Numbered from the stretch's first letter, positions 35,594-44,519 are shown. The stretch is 55,527 bases of DNA from Candidatus Andersenbacteria bacterium RIFCSPHIGHO2_02_FULL_46_16 (GCA_001817065.1 MHHQ01000025.1:1-55527), one strand, 5' to 3'. Notes: generated by a model not told the origin, from the sequence alone. Numbers and translations: made by a program.

Positions 35594-38320
35594 CTATAAG
35601 TCGTTGATCAATTTAATCAGCTTGGCCACTCGATTATCCCAGTCGTGATAGCTGGCTTCCTTGATTCTTTCTGCACGCCCTTTATCTGGTGCTCGTAAAC
35701 CCTTCTCAATTTTACCGATAAAATCCCGCTCGCTTTTTGCATAACCGATTAATTTATTATATTCCCTGAGCTCCGGCACTCCCGTCACCACGGTCGGCTT
35801 CCCTGTGGCCATAAATTCCCAGAATTTTAAGGGAAAGCTAGCTGCATTATATTTATTGGACCGGTATGGTATCAGGCACACATCAAAACAATACACATAC
35901 TGTGGTACTTGCGCCTTGGCGATTGTGCCCAGCAAATGCACATTCTTTAATTGCGCGAATTTTTTTAACAGTTTCTTCTTTCGATCTACGACCGGCGCAC
36001 CGATAAACACAAAATTCCAGCCAGGTTTTTTTTGCGCAACTTTGTACAACAATTCAAAATCAACCTTATATTCGTCCAACGCTCCGACCGATCCGATGAT
36101 CGGTTTACGTATACTCATTAATTCCTTTGGACAAATCGTTGACGGATGGCTGAATAGTTTTGTATTTCCGGCATTTAGCACCAATCTTACGTTGCGGCCT
36201 GGCTTTCTTTTAGTATTGAATAGACGTTTTGATGTCACTGTAATTAAATCAGCTCGTGCCATGATCTGCTCCTCTTCGTCTTCTACCCGTTCTGCATTTC
36301 TGTCTACACCGGCTTGGGCTGCGTGGTCATCCACACAATCATAAACCACGCTGTCATTTTTAAACGCCGATAAAAATTCCACTGCTTCAGTATCATAAAT
36401 CCATATAATCCTCTCGCCTGGGCGCCAACCCAGCACTGCAGCCCAACCTAAAACATTATATCTATTTAACAAATGGTTGATCTTCGCAATCGCGCTAAAT
36501 TCCCGTGATCCGGGAATTAAGTTAAATTGTGCTTTAACCCATATATTCTCATTTATTTTTTCGTACCAAAATAAACGCTTGGCATAAGACATAAGTTTTA
36601 ATGGCCTGCCTATATTTCTTCCAATATATTTTACAATCCACACCCTAGGCTCAATATAAAATACTGGCATTTTCTCACTTATTCTGGACATAACATTTTG
36701 GCGGTTTGTCCATGTATTTGATTTATATTCTGCCCCGGCAAAACAGATAATCTTTATTGGTCCATCAGACACTCGCCCGATCTCCTTACCTCGACTAACC
36801 AGACTGAATTCCTTTACGCTTGGGATTAACTGACTTTTTCTCGCTCCCCACCAGACAAAGCCGCCAAGCAAGACAAATATTATTAATCGCCAAATCAAAG
36901 ACGGATCAAATAGCAACCAGCCAAAGCTGCCCCCAAGGAGCAGCAAAAACACGAACAATTGCCTAGTTAACACACTCACGCCAAACTTAATCTTGGCTAT
37001 CGCCACCATTAATATATAGGCTATTATAGCTCCGGCTAACACTGCCCAAGCGGATAGCAATGGATTGGGATTCAAGAACAACAACCCCAGCATGATAATT
37101 CCGGTTACGCCCGTCATCGACAGATAAGTATAAGCACGCAGTCTTGGTGCGTCAGCCGGCACAAACACACTGCTCGTCCCGATATCAACTAAGGTATACA
37201 AGAAGAAACCCAGAGTCATCACTAATATTATTTTATGGGCTGCCAGGTATTCTACTCCAATAACATAGTTCAAAATTTCTGGAGTAAAGAACAATAGTAT
37301 CAGCGCAATACCCATCATCAGTATCAGCACGCGCTGCATATTCCGTGTTACAATTCTAGCGAACTCGTCCCTTTGCTTAGTGTACAAGGAGCTCATCCAG
37401 GACAGATTCACCTCCGATAGTGCCATAGCGATAATGGTCAATTTTGAGCCGAAGGTTTGTGATACATTAAGGTAACCTAGCTGATCGGCCGACAAGACAC
37501 CACCTAGCATTAATATTGGTAATCGTTGCCAAAGAATAAAAAATATCCTCGCCGCATACATGTAGGCTCCTATTCGCATCACTCGCCAGCCGTATTTCTT
37601 TATATCCGACCAATTGGGCAATTCTAGATTTTCCTTCAGCATGCGCATTATTAAGAGAAATAATAATGCCACCATTAATAAGGTAGTTAACACAATCGCC
37701 CAGAAGAAGCCGGCTACGCCAAAGCGCCACACCATCCAACCAAACACCGCTACATTTATCGCTGCTGTTATAATTTGCACCACGTATAGCTCGACAAACT
37801 TTTTCATGCCTGTCAGAGTTGCACCCATTACGTCCTGTAATCCTTGTAATACCAGCACACCCGTAAAAACTTCCAGGAATGTCTGTATTTCCGGCCGGCC
37901 ATAAACTCGGCCCGCTATCAATCCGGCGGTCAGCAATAAACCAACCGATAAAGGTATCGTCACCATTTGCCGTACCAAATGAGATACCCAAAACACCTTG
38001 CCGATTTCTCGTTTATTATCGAGCACCGCGATTTCTCTAATTGCTCCATCCACGATGCCCAGATGCTGCGAAACACCAATTACTCCTCCAATGGACATGA
38101 CTAGTCCTACCAAACCGTACTCGGCCGGTGAAAACAGCCTAATGACAATAATACTCTGCACAATACCCAACACCGTGGTGACTGCCTTAGCCCCGATCGA
38201 AATTATTTGAATTCTGCCTAATTTTGTTGGCATGCCACTTATTTTATTAAATAGTACATCATGATCCACGCTTTCCCTGCACTCGTCAATCGTCATGGTA
38301 CACGATTTACATAGACTCAA
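35594..38320 (-). CDS. Flippase fused to a GT-B glycosyltransferase
   Basis: The 908-residue product joins two usually separate proteins. Residues about 30-485 form a 12-14 helix Wzx/MVF flippase (PTKLGRIQIISIGAKAVTTVLGI, then repeated helices up to FVWWGARKS). After a short linker, residues about 515-905 form a cytoplasmic GT4-like domain: IKIICFAGAEYKSNTWTNRQNV, VYDCVDDHAAQA, PIIGSVGALDEYKVDFELL, and CLIPYRSNKYNAASFPLKFWEFMATGKPTVVT, similar to TuaH-type transferases. The first 29 residues may be untranslated, since the flippase proper begins at the third Met (about 38233). No frameshift is needed to join the parts. Confidence 0.88.
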   Translation of the reverse strand: MSLCKSCTMTIDECRESVDHDVLFNKISGMPTKLGRIQIISIGAKAVTTVLGIVQSIIVIRLFSPAEYGLVGLVMSIGGVIGVSQHLGIVDGAIREIAVLDNKREIGKVFWVSHLVRQMVTIPLSVGLLLTAGLIAGRVYGRPEIQTFLEVFTGVLVLQGLQDVMGATLTGMKKFVELYVVQIITAAINVAVFGWMVWRFGVAGFFWAIVLTTLLMVALLFLLIMRMLKENLELPNWSDIKKYGWRVMRIGAYMYAARIFFILWQRLPILMLGGVLSADQLGYLNVSQTFGSKLTIIAMALSEVNLSWMSSLYTKQRDEFARIVTRNMQRVLILMMGIALILLFFTPEILNYVIGVEYLAAHKIILVMTLGFFLYTLVDIGTSSVFVPADAPRLRAYTYLSMTGVTGIIMLGLLFLNPNPLLSAWAVLAGAIIAYILMVAIAKIKFGVSVLTRQLFVFLLLLGGSFGWLLFDPSLIWRLIIFVLLGGFVWWGARKSQLIPSVKEFSLVSRGKEIGRVSDGPIKIICFAGAEYKSNTWTNRQNVMSRISEKMPVFYIEPRVWIVKYIGRNIGRPLKLMSYAKRLFWYEKINENIWVKAQFNLIPGSREFSAIAKINHLLNRYNVLGWAAVLGWRPGERIIWIYDTEAVEFLSAFKNDSVVYDCVDDHAAQAGVDRNAERVEDEEEQIMARADLITVTSKRLFNTKRKPGRNVRLVLNAGNTKLFSHPSTICPKELMSIRKPIIGSVGALDEYKVDFELLYKVAQKKPGWNFVFIGAPVVDRKKKLLKKFAQLKNVHLLGTIAKAQVPQYVYCFDVCLIPYRSNKYNAASFPLKFWEFMATGKPTVVTGVPELREYNKLIGYAKSERDFIGKIEKGLRAPDKGRAERIKEASYHDWDNRVAKLIKLINDL

Positions 38321-38351
38321 CTTGACAGCAATAACTCTTGATAGTACTACA

Positions 38352-38530
38352 CAACTATAGATGTCACATTATGAAATGCCACTCTTAAATAAACGGGTGG
38401 CGGCGCGGGGGACCCCCACCGAGCGCCTGCAGGCTGCCCGCCTGGCAGGCCGAAGCCGTCGGGTGGGGGTGCAGCGCCGACAGGGCCCGTCACTATATTT
38501 GTGGCATTTCATAATGTGACTTCCATAGTT
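38352..38530. mobile_element. 179-bp foldback (MITE-like) element
   Basis: The left arm 38352-38381 and right arm 38501-38530 are inverted copies with 28 of 30 identical bases; the inner 20, GTCACATTATGAAATGCCAC, are perfect. The interior is very GC-rich and folds further (ACCCCCACC with GGTGGGGGT, CGGCGC with GCGCCG). It sits between two divergent genes. No clear target duplication is seen at the edges, so the mechanism is open. Confidence 0.7.
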
Positions 38531-38604
38531 CTCTTCACTTGGGTTTATGTGTCGTACGTTTGTCACATACTCAACATATTCCCGCAATAACGAAAGGACT
38601 TGTT

Positions 38605-39294
38605 ATGACCAAGTCCGCCCTACTTCAAGGCGCTCGAATCTTGGAACTTTTCGCGAGGTTAAGATGTACCTCACAGCAAGTGGACCGCTTATTAGACAGC
38701 GGCATTCTAGAAACATTTTTAGAGATCGCCGATGCACCAGAATTTGCCAGGCTCGATCGGGAAACATTGCGCGCTAAATTTAGTCTTCCCAGCCAGTCAT
38801 GCGAATACAGAATTACCCATCTCGGCGAGGTGACAATCGCTGACCACGAAACGCTTGCCAGCATGGCTCTAACGGCAGACTACGGTGGATTTCAGACGCA
38901 CATTGATGCTATCTGCCGGCACAAAGTCACAGTACGCGGTTCTCGCCGGCTGCACTTAGTTCAACCGATCACCCGCATGGATACCAGCGAAGCGCTGCAG
39001 GCTCTATCCAAAGAAGACAGCGTTGAGCTCGCGCAAGTGGAGGACCTGATGGCAGTAGGCATGCATCCAAAATTTAAGCATGTTGTCTGTCAAGGAGAAG
39101 TAATCAGTTTGGCCTCCCCAATCATTCACGAGGGAAAAAAGTGTGCGCCACGTCTCATTGACCTAAATGGTAGAATATGGCTCGACTTTGCTATCTTTAA
39201 CCGGGTATGGTCCAGCTCCAGTACCTTTCTGCTCGTCGAGAAAAGGTCAGCCACTCAATCTCCCGCAGCCGCCACTTCAACTTCAGCTGTTTAA
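38605..39294 (+). CDS. Hypothetical protein, 229 aa
   Basis: Family not recognised. The product is soluble, acidic, with a helical N-terminus (RILELFARLRCTSQQVDRLLDSGILETF) and a mixed C-terminal half ending in a Ser/Thr/Ala-rich tail. The ATG at 38605 has AAAGGA six bases ahead and is preferred over an upstream frame extension to 38539. The TTGTTATG leader resembles the one before the 210-aa unknown at 33682. A terminator lies about 140 bases downstream. Confidence 0.65.
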   Translation: MTKSALLQGARILELFARLRCTSQQVDRLLDSGILETFLEIADAPEFARLDRETLRAKFSLPSQSCEYRITHLGEVTIADHETLASMALTADYGGFQTHIDAICRHKVTVRGSRRLHLVQPITRMDTSEALQALSKEDSVELAQVEDLMAVGMHPKFKHVVCQGEVISLASPIIHEGKKCAPRLIDLNGRIWLDFAIFNRVWSSSSTFLLVEKRSATQSPAAATSTSAV

Positions 39295-39432
39295 AAACAG
39301 AACTGTAATCTGTTACGAGCATGGCTTGCCCTCTCTAATCGACCTTCCTGCTTAATAAAACTCCGTGAACGCTCATCTCACCGGCTGAGCAGAAAATTTA
39401 CCAGCCAAGTCCCCGACTCAATTGCTCCTTCT

Positions 39433-39469
39433 CCCTCCTGAAGACCACGATCTTCTTGAGGGATTTTTT
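39433..39469 (+). terminator. Rho-independent terminator after the 229-aa gene
   Basis: CCCTCCTGAAGA and TCTTCTTGAGGG pair in ten of twelve positions across a six-base loop and are followed by ATTTTTTA. It separates the 229-aa gene from the IS200-type unit. Confidence 0.7.
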
Positions 39470-39489
39470 ATTACACCTACGCAAAACTG

Positions 39490-39998
39490 CGGGCGTAAGC
39501 CCGTAGATGGAGACCAGCTGCTGTCTTCTCTGGTATGTTTAGAGCATGGACTATCGAAGACAGAACCACGCGGTGTATTACACCAGGTACCACCTCATAT
39601 TCACGACCAAATTTCGTCGCAAGCTACTCAAGGGCGGTATGGGCGCATACCTAACATACTTAATACGAGGAGTTCAGCGTCATTGTCCAGAGATACAGAT
39701 CATTGATATTAATACAGACCAAGATCATGTGCACATACTGTTGTCGATAGCACCTAAGCTGGCAATTGCAGACGCTGTTCGAAGCATCAAAGCTAATACC
39801 GCCCGTCAGATGAAGAGAAAATTCCCTTTCTTAGAACAAGGATACTTCGATAACAGATCAATTTGGTCGATTGGGTACTTTGTATCAACTGTCGGAATCA
39901 ATGAGTCGGTGATCAGAAAGTACATTGAATTACAAGGCAGAGAAGACAGCGGCCAAGCTGTGCTTGTGTTAAAAGATGCTACGGGCGTAAGCCCGTAG
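39490..39998 (+). mobile_element. IS200/IS605-type insertion unit bounded by identical hairpins
   Basis: CGGGCGTAAGCCCG occurs at 39490-39503 and again at 39982-39995, both extended on the right by TAGA, bracketing a single tnpA gene and no tnpB. Subterminal hairpins of this kind are the single-strand recognition sites of Y1 transposases. Exact cleavage ends cannot be fixed by eye. Confidence 0.7.
39546..39998 (+). CDS. tnpA: IS200-type Y1 transposase TnpA
   Basis: The 150-residue HUH single-strand transposase starts MDYRRQNHAVYYTRYHLIFTTKFRR. The HUH metal motif is HVH at residues 61-63 (DQDHVHILLS), and the catalytic Tyr is Y126 in SVIRKYIEL. Length and domain content are normal and no frame break is seen, so it may be active. 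The last residues (DATGVSP) and the stop codon are written by the right-hand hairpin of the element. No tnpB or accessory gene follows. Confidence 0.92.
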   Translation: MDYRRQNHAVYYTRYHLIFTTKFRRKLLKGGMGAYLTYLIRGVQRHCPEIQIIDINTDQDHVHILLSIAPKLAIADAVRSIKANTARQMKRKFPFLEQGYFDNRSIWSIGYFVSTVGINESVIRKYIELQGREDSGQAVLVLKDATGVSP

Positions 39999-40006
39999 AG
40001 TTTCAC

Positions 40007-40063
40007 TATTTCGCCCGAATGAATGAGCGCGCCTCTAGCGCGCCATGAATTCTGAGCGAAATA
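40007..40063. repeat. 57-base imperfect hairpin next to the IS200 unit
   Basis: TATTTCGC at 40007-40014 pairs with GCGAAATA at 40056-40063, and GCGCGC at 40027-40032 with GCGCGC at 40038-40043 around a CTCTA loop; the arms between are partly complementary. Confidence 0.55.
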
Positions 40064-40068
40064 ATAAC

Positions 40069-40130
40069 CCTGCCTACCGGCAGGCAGGCCCGCCTTGCCC
40101 GCCGTAGTCCTGAGCTTGTCGAAGGACGTA
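40069..40130. repeat. Two further palindromic repeats
   Basis: CCTGCC/GGCAGG (40069-40074 with 40079-40084) is the same motif type as at about 6810-6826. A second palindrome has arms GTCCT and AGGAC (40107-40111 and 40123-40127) around GAGCTTGTCGA, a motif seen in many unrelated bacterial genomes. The rest of the 39999-40262 gap shows nothing further. Confidence 0.55.
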
Positions 40131-40262
40131 GGCTAGCAACAACATTGCCCGCTCCCATACTCATTCTTGTGCGATGTCTTGAATTATATGTTTCTGATAA
40201 TACTCTTCATTTCTCTTTTTTCGGCTACTCGGCAGATTACTATTGCCATCATCAACTAATGT

Positions 40263-41483
40263 TTATGCCTTTTTAGCCATCCTTTGTATTCCCTTTTCAA
40301 TCACCAAAATTCGCTCACCCCAGGCAAACTTTTGTCTGGCTCTGCTCTTCGCTGCTTCACCTAATTTTTCCCTAAACTTTTTATCCAGAATAATTTTAGC
40401 CATCGCATTCTTGACTGCCCCTGCATCCTCTGGCTCAACCAAGATTCCTGTTCCTCCATCTACCACCGCCTCAGGCACTCCGCCGGTTTTCGTCCCCACT
40501 GCCGGTGTTCCTTGGGCGGCTGCCTCCAGGTAAACCAAACCAAAACCCTCAATGTCCCCAGCTAACTCCCGCGGTGTCATCGCAAATACCATTGCCCCTG
40601 CATACAAAGCAGGCAGATCCTCATTGGGCACCTCGGGTAAAAACAAAACTGACAAATCAATCAATTCGCTTTCCACGCCATTTTGCAATGCGGCTAATTG
40701 TGGGCCATCGCCGACAATAACTAATTGCTGGTTGCCAAACTGCGTTTGGTCTAGCTTAGCGAATGCCTCAATCAATACATCAAATCCTTTGCGGGCAATT
40801 AATCTCCCGACGCTGATTACATACGGCCGTCTTATCTCGTATTTCTTTAATACTCCTAAAATGTCTTCCTCAGTTATCTGTTTAAACATCGCCTCGTCTA
40901 CTCCCGGCCACGCTTTAATAATTTTCTTTTCGTCTATCCCTAAACTAACCAAACTATCTTTCGTCAGGTCGTTTATGCAAAAAACAATACTAGCTCCCTG
41001 GGTTACTTTGTATAGCTTCCTCTTCTCGCGCCAGCTCTTCTTCCAGCTCTCAATTTCCATGCCATACGTGAATATGGCATACGGAATACCCCATTTTCTT
41101 TTAAGCAAGTATCCAACCAGCCCTTCAAACAACCCTTTACCGCAAAGCACAGCATCATATCTTTCTTTACCTGCCAGCTTGCTAATCCGTCGGTACAATC
41201 CCCACCATCGTGGCCGCAATAAATGTCTATAAAATCTCTTTTTTATAACTTTCACCCCTTTACCGCCAGTGCTTTTCTGGAAAGTTACGCTCGACCAAGA
41301 GCTGTCTATCTGTCCCGCAGCTTCCGCTTTATCCCGATTAGCCCTTTCTTTCCTGCCTCCTTTGGGTGCGATAACAGTTACCTCATGTCCTTTCAGCGCT
41401 AAAAAATGCGCTATATGCCAAAGATAGTTTTCAATCCCTCCCACTTGCGGCGCCCAATTTTCTGCTAACAACAACAACTTCAT
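40263..41483 (-). CDS. Family 4 glycosyltransferase
   Basis: The 406-residue GT-B protein starts MKLLLLAENWAPQVGGIENYLWHIAHFLALKGHEVTVIAP. The junction YVISVGRLIARKGFDVLIEAF and the donor-site FAMTPRELAGDIEGFGLVYLEAAAQGTPAVGTKTGGVPEAVVDGGTGILVEPED carry the EX7E pattern, placing it near PimB-like mannosyltransferases. A GGAAG sequence precedes the start. It is downstream of the SpoIID-like gene by 150 bases and may be co-transcribed with it. Confidence 0.92.
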   Translation of the reverse strand: MKLLLLAENWAPQVGGIENYLWHIAHFLALKGHEVTVIAPKGGRKERANRDKAEAAGQIDSSWSSVTFQKSTGGKGVKVIKKRFYRHLLRPRWWGLYRRISKLAGKERYDAVLCGKGLFEGLVGYLLKRKWGIPYAIFTYGMEIESWKKSWREKRKLYKVTQGASIVFCINDLTKDSLVSLGIDEKKIIKAWPGVDEAMFKQITEEDILGVLKKYEIRRPYVISVGRLIARKGFDVLIEAFAKLDQTQFGNQQLVIVGDGPQLAALQNGVESELIDLSVLFLPEVPNEDLPALYAGAMVFAMTPRELAGDIEGFGLVYLEAAAQGTPAVGTKTGGVPEAVVDGGTGILVEPEDAGAVKNAMAKIILDKKFREKLGEAAKSRARQKFAWGERILVIEKGIQRMAKKA

Positions 41484-41634
41484 ACCTATACTTCCATTCT
41501 ATCACGCTGCTTTCCTTAATACTCAATTCATTACTGCTGTCTGGTCACAACTTAAAATCCAACTGAAGCACCCTGTCATATTTGGCGTTTTTGTTATTTC
41601 GGATTTTTTTAGGATTTATGATTTTGGATTTCGT

Positions 41635-43077
41635 TTAATATGCTTTAACCAGTTTCACGCCCTGATAAAAATACTTTAGTATCTTCTGGTAACTCCACCC
41701 GTCTTTATTGGCAAAACCATACGCCCCTTGCGCACTCATTCCCACACAATGCCCACGGCATGAACTAGCTATGTGGTGGGGATCCGCCACTGACTTCTGT
41801 AAATGCGGAAAACGATCCGTATTCCATGCCTCCTTGGCCGATCTAGTTCTTCCATCTGAATCGGAGAAGTATACGGTCGATACTGGACTGTCTCCCTCAC
41901 CGTCCGCAACAATAATACCTTTTACTTTATTAAATACGCTTGCCATTCTTGGAGTTATAATTTCATATTCATAACCCCTGTACAATTGGTCATCAGCCGT
42001 TTTTCCTATGTCATACCCCTTATTAATACTTCTTCCGCCAGTTACTGCTTTGTGATACAGGACATATGTTCGCGCTGCGATGCTTAATGCCTTCAGATAT
42101 TCCTCTGGTCCCTCTCCTGACGTTTCAGCGAGACCTCTTAAGTAATATTCAGTCCGAAGCTCATTTATCGCCCATAATTCACCGCATCCGTCACATTTAC
42201 GTATCTCAATTATTCCTCTGAACTTATTATAGTTTTTACCAGGTATTGTGGCGGATGGATCAGAATAACTCTTTATTTGCATCACTGCCTGGTCTAAAGG
42301 CACCAATCTGATCTTATTGGTGGTGTCAAAACTCACCCCGCTGCCCCGCACGTGATACTTACTATCCGACCAACTTACTTGGACAACATCGTCCTTGCCT
42401 AGTGTGCCAAGTATCTTGCTGCCCCCTTCTCTGATCTGATAACTACCGCTGCTGGTTACGCTTATAGCAGATCCATTTGTACCATAGATACCAATCCTAA
42501 CCTGATCTCCCATCGGATGATTACTAAGCCCCGCCACTGTTTTAGTAGTTACTCCTGTAGCAGCGGCACTTCTGCTTGTCTGACCACATATTGTATCCCT
42601 TCCCATTCTAACCTTTTTTTGCCGATGAAACTGCATAGAACTAATCAACGCATTTTCTGTCTTAATTTCATTACAGCTAATGCGTTTGCGCCACCATGCT
42701 TTTTCCGCATTACTGGGATTATTACCGAATATCTTAATGAACAATGGCAGCACATCCTTTATTATTTGCTGCTTATTATCCGTTTTAGTCACAGCCTTAC
42801 TGCCAGCTTTAGTGCTTGTCTTTCTCGTTCCAACCGACAATCCCTGACCCTTTTGGTAGAACATGGCTCCTAATAATGCGTTCCAATCCTTTTTTTCTCC
42901 ACTGGTGACCCTGCCTGCCCAATAACTATTCTCGTTAACATTCGGATTTCTACCGTAAACAACTCTAAATGCTGCATTCACGCGACTTACCAAATCCTGA
43001 GCATGTACGGGTCTTACTACCGCGACATTAGCCCCAATAATTAGCCCAATTATTAACAATTGTTTTACATTTATCAT
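41635..43077 (-). CDS. Secreted SpoIID/LytB-domain protein with N-terminal repeats
   Basis: The 480-residue protein has a signal peptide (QLLIIGLIIGANVAVVRPVHAQ, cleavage after HAQ). Two copies of a roughly 45-residue module follow: FRVVYGRNPNVNENSYWAGRV and FIKIFGNNPSNAEKAWWRKRI. The C-terminal half is the SpoIID domain (GEGPEEYLKALSIAARTYVLYHK, then YFSDSDGRTRSAKEAW and HCVGMSAQGAYGFA). SpoIID proteins remodel peptidoglycan by lytic transglycosylation of denuded strands; the repeats may bind wall or glycan. A promoter overlaps the leader. Confidence 0.86.
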   Translation of the reverse strand: MINVKQLLIIGLIIGANVAVVRPVHAQDLVSRVNAAFRVVYGRNPNVNENSYWAGRVTSGEKKDWNALLGAMFYQKGQGLSVGTRKTSTKAGSKAVTKTDNKQQIIKDVLPLFIKIFGNNPSNAEKAWWRKRISCNEIKTENALISSMQFHRQKKVRMGRDTICGQTSRSAAATGVTTKTVAGLSNHPMGDQVRIGIYGTNGSAISVTSSGSYQIREGGSKILGTLGKDDVVQVSWSDSKYHVRGSGVSFDTTNKIRLVPLDQAVMQIKSYSDPSATIPGKNYNKFRGIIEIRKCDGCGELWAINELRTEYYLRGLAETSGEGPEEYLKALSIAARTYVLYHKAVTGGRSINKGYDIGKTADDQLYRGYEYEIITPRMASVFNKVKGIIVADGEGDSPVSTVYFSDSDGRTRSAKEAWNTDRFPHLQKSVADPHHIASSCRGHCVGMSAQGAYGFANKDGWSYQKILKYFYQGVKLVKAY

Positions 43078-43085
43078 GCCATTTT

Positions 43086-43114
43086 ATCCTACCCTACATT
43101 GCATCGTTTGTTAA
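43086..43114 (-). promoter_or_regulatory. Promoter of the SpoIID-like gene
   Basis: Minus strand TTAACA (43114-43109), 17-base spacer, TAGGAT (43091-43086). The start codon at 43077 is only eight bases after the -10 box, so the transcript would be nearly leaderless. Confidence 0.4.
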
Positions 43115-43150
43115 CTAATCAATACAGTATAACCGCTCCAATTTTAACGT

Positions 43151-43343
43151 TATAGAGCCCCTCCTCACCCCCTGAACGGGGTGGCGGAATCCCGCGTAGC
43201 AGCCAACTGTCTACCCCGCTTTGTTCCGCTATCGGCGGAGCTACGAGCGGTTATCCCATTCGCACCTTGTCGACCAAAGCCTTGGTGACGACTGATTCAT
43301 CCACCCCCGCCACCGGCGGGGTGGTTTTCTGCGCCGTGGGATA
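43151..43343 (+). repeat. Long inverted repeat, copy A
   Basis: This 193-bp copy is about 90 percent identical by eye to the reverse complement of 48955-49180, with a deletion of some 35 bases relative to that copy near 43247. It contains internal palindromes such as CCACCCCCGCC/GGCGGGGTGG and CACCCC/GGGGTG. No coding potential is evident. The 43078-43457 gap holds this repeat and two promoters. Confidence 0.75.
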
Positions 43344-43406
43344 AACATTACTGCCGATTACCTACTTGACCATGATATACTAAATCTGACGGGAAAATAA
43401 TTAAAT

Positions 43407-43435
43407 TTGACATATTTGCAATTTACAAGCATTAT
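43407..43435 (+). promoter_or_regulatory. Promoter of the GT2 gene at 43458
   Basis: TTGACA at 43407-43412, 17-base spacer, CATTAT at 43430-43435. The -35 is perfect. Transcription would begin near 43443, about 15 bases before the ATG. Confidence 0.6.
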
Positions 43436-43457
43436 ATCCCCTTGTTTGATCAATTAA

Positions 43458-44519
43458 ATGCCAGCCAATCAACACCCTAACGCCCCCTCTATACTTACCC
43501 ATAATGTTATGCTGTCTCAAATCCACCAAGATGCTCTTCAGACGGATGTTAAGTGCCGGTTAGCTATCATCCTTCCGGCCTTAAATGAAGCCAAAACCAT
43601 TAGCGTTGTTATCCGTGGCATACCGCAGGCCATTTCCGGTATTACTGATATAGATATTTTTGTCATTAATGACGGATCAACCGATGACACGGCATCCATT
43701 GCTCGCGCCAGTGGTGCGCATGTTGTTTCTCATGATTCTAACAAGGGAGTCGGCGCGGCCTTTCATACTGGCTTGCGTTCTGCCTTAGCCTCTGGTGCCG
43801 ATATAATCGTTAACATAGACGCGGACGGCCAGTTCAATCCGACTGATATAACCCACCTGATTAAGCCCATTCAATTAGGTAAGGCCGACTTTGTTACGGC
43901 TAGCCGTTTCGCCGATCCAGCTCTCACTCCTCAAATGCCTGCCATCAAGCTTCTCGGCAACCGTCTAATGACTAGCATGATCAATTTCATTACTAAGAAA
44001 AAGTTCACCGACGTTTCATGCGGTTTTCGCGCCTATTCTCGCGAGGCCGCCTTGCGCTTAACGCTGTTTGGTTACTTCACCTATACCCAAGAAACTTTTA
44101 TCGACTTAGCATTCAAGCAAATTAGAATGGTTGAAATGCCGCTGGCTATACGCGGTGTCAGGCAGCATGGCCATTCCCGCGTGGCTGATAACCTTTGGCG
44201 TTATGGTTTAAAAACGTCCACCATTATTTTTCGCGCGGCGCGTGACTATCGACCGCACTATTTCTTCGGTTTGCCCGGCTTGCTCATTTTCGGCAGCGGC
44301 ATCGGCAGCGGCTTATTCTTGTTGCAGCATTTTTTGCGTACCGGCCAAACCTTTCCTTACCGCTCCTTGGTTCAGCTTTCTGGCGTGCTGATTATTGTCG
44401 GCATTCTGCTGCTATTTCTCTCCCTGCTTGCTGACATGATGTATCGCAATCGCATTATTGTTGAAGAGGCCGTTTATCACGCCCGTAAAGCTTCCTACAA
44501 TAATCGTCCCCAGTCTTAA
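43458..44519 (+). CDS. Family 2 glycosyltransferase with C-terminal membrane helices (DPM1/ArnC-like)
   Basis: The 353-residue protein has a GT-A domain (LAIILPALNEAKTISVVIRGI, IFVINDGSTDDTASIA, IVNIDADGQFNPTDI with DxD, DVSCGFRAYSREAALRL) and two C-terminal membrane helices (YFFGLPGLLIFGSGIGSGLFLL and VLIIVGILLLFLSLLADMMY). This architecture fits polyprenyl-phosphate sugar synthases that supply lipid-linked donors for GT-C enzymes, and two GT-C-like genes lie nearby. First of a rightward pair. Confidence 0.9.
   Translation: MPANQHPNAPSILTHNVMLSQIHQDALQTDVKCRLAIILPALNEAKTISVVIRGIPQAISGITDIDIFVINDGSTDDTASIARASGAHVVSHDSNKGVGAAFHTGLRSALASGADIIVNIDADGQFNPTDITHLIKPIQLGKADFVTASRFADPALTPQMPAIKLLGNRLMTSMINFITKKKFTDVSCGFRAYSREAALRLTLFGYFTYTQETFIDLAFKQIRMVEMPLAIRGVRQHGHSRVADNLWRYGLKTSTIIFRAARDYRPHYFFGLPGLLIFGSGIGSGLFLLQHFLRTGQTFPYRSLVQLSGVLIIVGILLLFLSLLADMMYRNRIIVEEAVYHARKASYNNRPQS

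Noticed and set aside
38369-38587. 72-codon minus frame across the foldback element
   Set aside because: It is created by the GC-rich inverted repeats and has no start signal.
39422-39706. 94-codon plus frame overlapping the terminator and tnpA
   Set aside because: It crosses a terminator and lies out of frame with the well-supported transposase gene.
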